From Rubellimicrobium sp. CFH 75288 (GTDB lineage: Bacteria > Pseudomonadota > Alphaproteobacteria > Rhodobacterales > Rhodobacteraceae), in NCBI RefSeq assembly GCF_009904055.1, contig NZ_WYDP01000003.1:248001-312000 (forward strand): a stretch of DNA of 64,000 bases. Direction: 5' to 3'. Position numbers and translations under genes: made by a program. Positions 58,381-64,000 of the stretch are shown in pieces. The notes beneath the pieces were generated by a model. That model did not search any database. It saw only the letters and a program-made list of their open reading frames with translations, and was not told the origin of the DNA. The stretch's first letter is position 1. Every line of letters starts with the position of its first letter.

Positions 58381-60288
58381 GTGCTGGACGTCGTGACGAT
58401 CGGGCGGGCCTCGGTGGACCTCTATGGCGCGCAGGTGGGCGGCCGGCTGGAGGACATGGGAAGCTTCCGAAAGTATGTCGGCGGCAGTCCCACGAACATC
58501 GCGGCGGGCTGCGCCCGGCTGGGGCTGCGGGCCGCCCTCGTCACCCGCGTGGGCGACGAGCATATGGGACGCTTCGTGCGCGAGGAGCTGGCGCGCGAAG
58601 GGGTGGACGTGCGCGGGGTCAGGACCGATCCCGAGCGGCTGACCGCGCTGGTGATCCTGGGCATCCGCGACCGCGACACCTTTCCCCTGATCTTCTATCG
58701 CGAGAACTGCGCGGACATGGCGCTGTGCGAGGACGACATCGACCCCGCGCTGATCGCGGAGGCGCGCGCGGTGGTGGCAACGGGGACGCATCTGAGCCAT
58801 CCGCGCACGGAAGCCGCCGTGCTGAAGGCGCTGCGGCTGGCGGGCGAGGCGGGGGCGCGGCGCGCGCTCGACATCGACTACCGGCCCAACCTGTGGGGCC
58901 TGGGGGGGCACGGCGACGGCGAGAGCCGCTATGCCGAGAGCGCGGCGGTGACCGCGCGGCTGCAGGCGCATCTGCCGCTGTTCGACCTGATCGTGGGCAC
59001 GGAGGAGGAGTTCCACATCGCCGGCGGCACGACCGACACGGTTGCCGCGCTGCGGGCGGTGCGCGCACTGACCGGGGCGGTGCTGGTCTGCAAGCGGGGC
59101 GCGGCCGGTGCGGTCGCCTTTCCCGGCGCGATCCCCGAGCGGCTGGAGGACGGCGAGGCGGGCCCCGGCTTTGCGGTCGAGGTCTTCAACGTGCTGGGCG
59201 CGGGCGACGGGTTCATGGCCGGGCTGCTCAAGGGCTGGCTGGAGGATGCGCCCTGGGGAGAGGCGCTGCGCATTGCCAATGCCTGCGGGGCCCTCGCCGT
59301 GAGCCGGCACGGCTGCACGCCAGCCTATCCGTCGGCCGCGGAGCTGGACTTCTTCCTGCAGCGCGGGGTGGTGCGGCCGGACCTGCGCCACGACGAGGCG
59401 CTGGAGCAGATCCACTGGTCCACCACGCGGCACGGGCGCTTCGACGCGCTGCGGGTCTTCGCCTTCGACCACCGGGCGCAGATGGAGGCGCTGGAGGGTG
59501 CGACGCCCGAGCGGATCGGCGCCTTCAAGCGGCTCTGCCTGCGGGCGGCGCGCGAGGTGGCGGGGGGGCGCGAAGGCTACGGCATCCTGTGCGACGGGCG
59601 GCTGGGGCGCGACGCGCTGCACGAGGCGGCCGGGACGGGCCTGTGGATCGGGCGGCCCGCGGAATGGCCGGGCTCGCGCCCGCTGCGGCTCGAGCCGGAG
59701 CTGGGGCCGGATGGCGGGGGGCTGGGGGAGTGGCCGCTCTCGCATGTGGTCAAGGTTTTGTGCTTCTGCCACCCGGACGACGACGCGCGCCTGTGGGCCG
59801 AGCAGGAGGAGACCCTGCGCCGGCTGTTCGCGGCGGCGCGGCGCCACCGGCTGGAGGTCCTCCTGGAGGTGATCCCGTCCAAGGTCGGCCCGGTGGAGGA
59901 CGACACGACCGCGCGCATCGTGGATCGGGTCTATGGCTGGGGCCTCTACCCGGACTGGTGGAAGCTCGAGCCGTTCCGCACGGAAGGGGCCTGGCGCGCG
60001 GCCTGCGAGGCGATCGGGCGGCACGACCCCCATGTACGCGGGGTGGTGGTGCTGGGCCTCGAGGCGCCCGCGGCGGAGCTGGAGGCGAGTTTCGCGCTGG
60101 CCGCGCGCGAGCCCCTGGTCAAGGGGTTCGCCGTGGGGCGGACGATCTTCGGCGCGGCGGCGAGGCTGTGGATGCGCGGCGCGATCACGGATGCGGAGGC
60201 CGTGGCGCAGATGGCCGAGCGCTACGGCGCGCTGTGCGCGGCCTGGGACCGGGCGCGGGCGGCGGCAGGCAGGGGAGAGGCGGCATGA
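58381..60288 (+). CDS. iolC: Fused 5-dehydro-2-deoxygluconokinase and DUF2090 aldolase-like protein
   Basis: The 635-residue fusion has an N-terminal PfkB kinase (about 1-325; 'GGSPTNIAAGCARLGL', and the VLGAGDGFMAGLL signature at about 270-283). This phosphorylates 2-deoxy-5-keto-gluconate. A C-terminal DUF2090 domain (about 330-635, starting near 'LRVFAFDHRAQMEALEG') is thought to cleave the phosphorylated product, replacing IolJ. Both halves look intact. The GTG start is set by homology and the short gap after iolG. It overlaps iolD by ATGA. Confidence 0.93.
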   Translation: MLDVVTIGRASVDLYGAQVGGRLEDMGSFRKYVGGSPTNIAAGCARLGLRAALVTRVGDEHMGRFVREELAREGVDVRGVRTDPERLTALVILGIRDRDTFPLIFYRENCADMALCEDDIDPALIAEARAVVATGTHLSHPRTEAAVLKALRLAGEAGARRALDIDYRPNLWGLGGHGDGESRYAESAAVTARLQAHLPLFDLIVGTEEEFHIAGGTTDTVAALRAVRALTGAVLVCKRGAAGAVAFPGAIPERLEDGEAGPGFAVEVFNVLGAGDGFMAGLLKGWLEDAPWGEALRIANACGALAVSRHGCTPAYPSAAELDFFLQRGVVRPDLRHDEALEQIHWSTTRHGRFDALRVFAFDHRAQMEALEGATPERIGAFKRLCLRAAREVAGGREGYGILCDGRLGRDALHEAAGTGLWIGRPAEWPGSRPLRLEPELGPDGGGLGEWPLSHVVKVLCFCHPDDDARLWAEQEETLRRLFAAARRHRLEVLLEVIPSKVGPVEDDTTARIVDRVYGWGLYPDWWKLEPFRTEGAWRAACEAIGRHDPHVRGVVVLGLEAPAAELEASFALAAREPLVKGFAVGRTIFGAAARLWMRGAITDAEAVAQMAERYGALCAAWDRARAAAGRGEAA

Positions 60289-62114
60289 GCACGATCCGGC
60301 TGACGGCGGCGCAGGCCATGGTGCGCTGGCTGACCCGCCAGATGGCCGAGGACGGGGCGCCGGTGGTGGCGGGGGCCTGGGCGATCTTCGGGCACGGCAA
60401 CGTGGCGGGGCTGGGCGAGGCGCTGCACGCGCATCGCGAGGCCTTTCCGACCTGGAGGGGCCACAACGAGCAGACCATGGCCCATGCCGCCATCGCCTTT
60501 GCCAAGCAGACGCGGCGGCGGCACGCGATGATGGTGACGTCCTCGATCGGGCCGGGGGCGACCAACATGGTCACGGCCGCCGCTCTGGCGCATGTCAACC
60601 GCCTGCCGGTGCTGTTTGTGCCGGGCGACGTGTTCGCGGGGCGGGGGCCCGACCCGGTGCTGCAGCAGGTGGAGGATTGGGGCGACGGCACCGTGTCCGC
60701 GAACGACTGCTTTCGCCCCGTCAGCCGCTATTTCGACCGGATCGAGCGGCCCGAGCAGCTGGTCGCGGCCCTGCCGCGGGCGCTGCGGGTGATGACGGAC
60801 CCGGCCGAATGCGGGCCGGTGACTCTGGCCTTTCCGCAGGACGTGCAGGCGGAAGCCTGGGACTGGCCGGAGGCGTTCTTCGCCCCGCGGGTCTGGCGGG
60901 TGCGGCGGGTCCGGCCCGATCCGGCCGAGCTGGAGGCGGCGGCCGTGCTGCTGCGCGAAGCGCGCCGGCCCGTGCTGGTCGCGGGGGGCGGCGTGCACTA
61001 CGCGGACGCGGCCGACGCCTTGCGCCGCTTTGCCGAGGCGCATGGGCTGCCGGTGGTGGAGACGCAGGCGGGCAAGTCGGCGCTGCCCTGGGACCATCCG
61101 CTGAACCTCGGGCCCGTCGGCGTGACGGGGGCGGAGAGCGCCAATGCCCTCTGCCGCGAGGCCGACGTGGTGCTGGGGGTGGGCACACGGTTTCAGGACT
61201 TCACCACGGGGTCCTGGGCGCTGTTTCCGGCCGGGGCGCGGCTCGTCTCGCTCAACGTCAATGCCTTCGACGCGGCCAAGCGGGGGGCGGAGCCGCTGCT
61301 GGCGGATGCGCAGGCCGGGCTGGAGGCGCTGGGGGCGGCGCTGGAGGGCTGGCAGGCGCCGGCCTTCGACGAGGGAATGAAGGCGCGGTGGTTCGCGCTG
61401 GTGGACCCGCTGACGGCGGCACCGGGGCCCGAGGACAATGCGCTGCCCACCGACCAGCAGGTGATCGGCGCGGTCCAGCGCGCGGCGGGGCCCGCGACGG
61501 TCGTGATGGGCGCCGCCGGGACCATGCCGGGCGAGCTGCACAAGCTGTGGAAGGCGGGGCGGCCGCTCTCCTATCACATGGAATACGGCTATTCCTGCAT
61601 GGGCTACGAGATCGCGGGCGCGCTGGGCATCGCGATGGCCGAGCCCGGCGCGGACGTGATCTGCATGGTGGGCGACGGGTCGTATCTGATGGCCAACAGC
61701 GAGCTGGCCGCGGCGGCCGCCATGGGGATCGGCTTCACCGTCGTGCTCACGGACAATCGCGGCTATGGCTGCATCAACCGTTTGCAGCGGGCGACCGGAG
61801 GGGCGGCGTTCAACAACCTGCTGCGCGACGCGCGCGGCGTGCGCCCGCCGGCGGTGGACTTCGCCGCCCATGCGGCCGCGCTGGGGGCGGAGGCGGTCAA
61901 GGTCGGGGGTATCGCGGAGCTGGAGGCGGCGCTGGCCGCCCGCGGCGGGCGCGACCGGCCCTATGTGGTGGTGATCGACACGGACCCCGACCCCTCGACC
62001 CCGCACGGCGGGCACTGGTGGGACGTGGCGGTGCCCGAGGTCTCGGACCGGGCGGAGGTCCGCGAGAGCCGCCGGGGCTACGAGCGGGCGCGGGCGGGTC
62101 AGGTCCGGGCCTGA
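60285..62114 (+). CDS. iolD: 3D-(3,5/4)-trihydroxycyclohexane-1,2-dione hydrolase
   Basis: The 609-residue thiamine-diphosphate enzyme opens the inositol ring to give 5-deoxy-glucuronate. Visible are the N-terminal 'LTRQMAEDGAPVVAGAWAIF' region, the cofactor Glu in HNEQTMAHAAI, and the metal/ThDP motif GDGSYLMAN (from about 463) ending in LTDNRGYGCIN. Length is normal for IolD. It is preceded by iolC and followed after 60 bp by a small membrane gene. Confidence 0.95.
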   Translation: MSTIRLTAAQAMVRWLTRQMAEDGAPVVAGAWAIFGHGNVAGLGEALHAHREAFPTWRGHNEQTMAHAAIAFAKQTRRRHAMMVTSSIGPGATNMVTAAALAHVNRLPVLFVPGDVFAGRGPDPVLQQVEDWGDGTVSANDCFRPVSRYFDRIERPEQLVAALPRALRVMTDPAECGPVTLAFPQDVQAEAWDWPEAFFAPRVWRVRRVRPDPAELEAAAVLLREARRPVLVAGGGVHYADAADALRRFAEAHGLPVVETQAGKSALPWDHPLNLGPVGVTGAESANALCREADVVLGVGTRFQDFTTGSWALFPAGARLVSLNVNAFDAAKRGAEPLLADAQAGLEALGAALEGWQAPAFDEGMKARWFALVDPLTAAPGPEDNALPTDQQVIGAVQRAAGPATVVMGAAGTMPGELHKLWKAGRPLSYHMEYGYSCMGYEIAGALGIAMAEPGADVICMVGDGSYLMANSELAAAAAMGIGFTVVLTDNRGYGCINRLQRATGGAAFNNLLRDARGVRPPAVDFAAHAAALGAEAVKVGGIAELEAALAARGGRDRPYVVVIDTDPDPSTPHGGHWWDVAVPEVSDRAEVRESRRGYERARAGQVRA

Positions 62115-62174
62115 GCGGGTCTTGCGGCGGGCGGCCCGGGCGACGACGTTCGGAGGGTCTGCCTGGAGGATGCG

Positions 62175-62375
62175 ATGGACCGTCTGTTCGACCTGAACCA
62201 CCCGTTCTTCATTCCGCTCTGGCGGCGGGTCGTGATCGTTGCGCTGAGCTGCGGCTGGGCGCTGGTGGAGTTCGCGGGCGGCAGTCCGTTCTGGGGCATC
62301 CTGTTCGGCGCGATCGGCCTCTATGCCGGATGGCACTTCTTCTTCAACTTCAACCCGAGGGAGCCCGACAAGTGA
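62175..62375 (+). CDS. Small DUF3329-like membrane protein within the iol operon
   Basis: The 66-residue protein reads 'MDRLFDLNHPFFIPLWRRVV' and then has two hydrophobic helices and a charged tail (NPREPDK). It resembles small DUF3329-type inner-membrane proteins of unknown role. It is joined to iolB by a GTGA overlap, so it belongs to the operon. GGAGGAT before the ATG supports translation. Confidence 0.75.
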   Translation: MDRLFDLNHPFFIPLWRRVVIVALSCGWALVEFAGGSPFWGILFGAIGLYAGWHFFFNFNPREPDK

Positions 62376-63181
62376 GCCGTCTCCTGCTGCGTCCTGCGGC
62401 CGCGCGCGGTCTGGTCCATGACGTGACACCCGCGAGCGCGGGCTGGTCGCATGTGGGGTTCGCGCTGTGGCGGCTGGGGCCCGGCGAGGGGGCGGAGGGC
62501 ACGGTGCCGCAGGGGCGCGAGGCGATCCTGGTCGTCGCCGAAGGGCGCGTGCGGGTGCGGGCCGCGGGGCGGGACTGGGGCCCGATGGGCGGGCGGATGA
62601 GCGTGTGGGAGCGGACGGCGCCCCATGCCCTCTATCTGCCGCCGGGGGCGGAATGGGCGGTGGAGGCCGACACGGAGGCCCATGTGGCGCTGTGCTCGGC
62701 GCCATCGGGCGGGGGGCGGCCGGCGCAGAGGCTGGGCCCCGAGGGGATCGCGCTGCGCGAGCGGGGGCGAGGCACCAACCTGCGGCTGATCCACGACATC
62801 GCGATGGAGGGCCGCGACGTGGCCGATTCGCTGCTGGTGACGGAGGTGTTCACGCCGGCCGGGCACTGGTCGTCCTATCCGCCGCACCGCCACGACGAGG
62901 ACGATTTTCCCCGCATCACCCTTCTGGAGGAGACCTACTGGTTCCGGCTGGAGCCGCGCGCGGGATGGGGTGTGCAGCGCGTCTATACGGAGGACGGCAC
63001 CCTGGACGAGACGATGGCGGTGCGCGACGGGGACGTGACGCTGGTGCCGCGCGGGCACCATCCCTGCGCGGCGCCCCATGGCTTCGAGATGTACTATCTG
63101 AACGTGATGGCGGGGCCGCGGCGGGCCTGGCGGTTCCAGCCGGACCCCGAACATGCCTGGCTGCTGGAGCGCGACCGCTAG
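62372..63181 (+). CDS. iolB: 5-deoxy-glucuronate isomerase
   Basis: The 269-residue double cupin converts 5-deoxy-glucuronate to 2-deoxy-5-keto-gluconate. The metal site shows as 'SSYPPHRHDEDDFPRITLLEETYW' in the second cupin, and 'VPRGHHPCAAPHGFEMYYLN' is the family's closing motif. The GTG start overlaps the preceding stop (GTGA). Its TAG shares CTAG with the stop of the convergent SDR gene. Confidence 0.94.
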   Translation: MSRLLLRPAAARGLVHDVTPASAGWSHVGFALWRLGPGEGAEGTVPQGREAILVVAEGRVRVRAAGRDWGPMGGRMSVWERTAPHALYLPPGAEWAVEADTEAHVALCSAPSGGGRPAQRLGPEGIALRERGRGTNLRLIHDIAMEGRDVADSLLVTEVFTPAGHWSSYPPHRHDEDDFPRITLLEETYWFRLEPRAGWGVQRVYTEDGTLDETMAVRDGDVTLVPRGHHPCAAPHGFEMYYLNVMAGPRRAWRFQPDPEHAWLLERDR

Positions 63182-63954
63182 ACGCCGCCCAGCCGTGCGG
63201 TCAGCCCGCCGTCGATGCGCAGGTCCGTCCCCGTGAGGAACCCCGCCTCGTCCGAGCATGCGAAGGCGATCAGGGCGGCGACCTCCTCGGCCTCGCCCAC
63301 GCGGCCGATGGGATGGCCGCGCCCCCATTCGGCGATCACGTCCTCCGCCGTCCGGCCCTCGCCCGCGACCTGGCCCGCGCCCCATTCGAGGAGCGGCGTG
63401 CGGATCGAGCCGGGGCTGACGGAGAGGACGCGCACCCCGTGGGGGGCGCAGTCCACGGCCATGGCCCGGGTCATGGCATGAACCGCGCCCTTGGCGGTGG
63501 CGTAGGCAAGCACGTTGCGCTGGTTGGCGAAGCCCTGGACGGAGGTGACGTGGACGATGCAGCCGCGCCCGCGCGCGCGCAGGTGCGGCCAGGCATGGTG
63601 GCTGGTCACGAACAGGGCGCGCAGGTTGACGGCAAGCGAGCGGTCCCATTCGGCCGGCGTGGTCGTGCCGAGATCGCCGTAGGTCTGCACACCGGCCGCG
63701 TTCACGAGGATGTCAAGGCCCTCCGCGGCCGCCCCCTCGACCCAGTCGCGCACGGCCGCGTCGTCGGTCAGGTCCACGCGCGAGACGGTGACGGGGAGGC
63801 CCTCCGCGGCGCGGCGGGCCTCGGCATTGCGCGCCTCGTCCACGCCGCAGAGATGGACCCGCGCCCCCTCGCGCGCGAGGCGGAGCGCGGTGGCGAGGCC
63901 CATGCCGCTGGAGCCGGTGACAAGGGCGACCCGGTCGGCGAAGCGGGCGGTCAC
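63178..63954 (-). CDS. SDR family oxidoreductase
   Basis: The 258-residue classical SDR has TGSSGMGLA as a slightly unusual cofactor loop, NAAGVQ, the Ser in VHVTSVQG and YATAKGA. It ends 'GFLTGTDLRIDGGLTARLGG'. The GTG start at 63954 overlaps the stop of the gene upstream (GTGA), so it belongs to another minus-strand operon entering from the right. The substrate is unknown; a link to the inositol genes is possible but not shown. Confidence 0.83.
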   Translation of the reverse strand: MTARFADRVALVTGSSGMGLATALRLAREGARVHLCGVDEARNAEARRAAEGLPVTVSRVDLTDDAAVRDWVEGAAAEGLDILVNAAGVQTYGDLGTTTPAEWDRSLAVNLRALFVTSHHAWPHLRARGRGCIVHVTSVQGFANQRNVLAYATAKGAVHAMTRAMAVDCAPHGVRVLSVSPGSIRTPLLEWGAGQVAGEGRTAEDVIAEWGRGHPIGRVGEAEEVAALIAFACSDEAGFLTGTDLRIDGGLTARLGGV

Positions 63955-64000
63955 GGGCGGATCTCCACGGCGGGGTGGGTAAGCGCCCGGATGATGCCGC
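63951..64000 (-). CDS. C-terminal end of an unidentified protein (truncated by window edge)
   Basis: The minus-strand frame entering at 64000 ends with 'GIIRALTHPAVEIRP' and a TGA at 63951-63953, which overlaps the GTG start of the SDR gene. Too little is visible to name it. Confidence 0.5.
   Translation of the reverse strand, partial: GIIRALTHPAVEIRP

Overview
The window is very GC-rich, densely packed bacterial chromosome. It looks like an alphaproteobacterium of the order Rhodobacterales; the genus cannot be fixed from this stretch alone. The supporting signs are a SAM/SAH-type riboswitch in front of metK, a permuted two-piece tmRNA gene, divergent irr / fabA-fabB-fabI, fumC followed by a DUF4169 and a ribbon-helix-helix gene, secG-pyrG, cmk-rpsA, and several small families (DUF1489, DUF6778, RSP_2648-type PIN) typical of that order. 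Genes are closely spaced, many overlap by ATGA or GTGA, and GTG/TTG starts are common. I see no insertion sequence, prophage or CRISPR array.

Layout. 0-4.2 kb: ccdA, a membrane alpha/beta-hydrolase and an orphan cytochrome P450, meeting a DUF2238-like membrane protein. 4.5-9.8 kb (minus strand): phytochelatin-synthase-like protein, DUF7002 protein, a frameshifted chromate transporter, an SspB-type ClpXP adaptor, fumC, DUF4169 and ribbon-helix-helix genes. 9.8-10.2 kb: ssrA with promoter and terminator. 10.2-16.7 kb: formate/nitrite-type channel, Entner-Doudoroff genes edd-eda with a palindromic operator, a lipoprotein, an RlmI-like methyltransferase, a PIN protein and a retropepsin. 17-25.5 kb: a polyol catabolic island with a divergent control region (ABC importer, SorC regulator, ribitol and xylitol-type dehydrogenases, SIS-domain isomerase). 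25.5-28.7 kb: unsaturated fatty acid genes and irr.

28.7-46 kb is mostly housekeeping: miaB, phoH-ybeY-corC-lnt, metK, trmB, aroA, cmk, rpsA, pyrG, secG. 46-50 kb holds a B12-dependent ribonucleotide reductase, a hyperacidic orphan protein and a guanidine exporter behind a guanidine-II riboswitch.

50-63.2 kb is an inositol island: a MocD/MocE-like desaturase and Rieske pair, a LacI regulator, an IolI-like isomerase, a sugar ABC importer, an SDR, then iolG, a fused iolC-DUF2090, iolD, a small DUF3329 protein and iolB. It accounts for uptake, oxidation, ring cleavage, isomerisation, phosphorylation and probably aldol cleavage of inositol; the inosose dehydratase (iolE) and iolA are not in the window. 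The Moc-type pair suggests that O-methylated or amino-inositols may also be used. The last genes are a further SDR and the end of a truncated gene.
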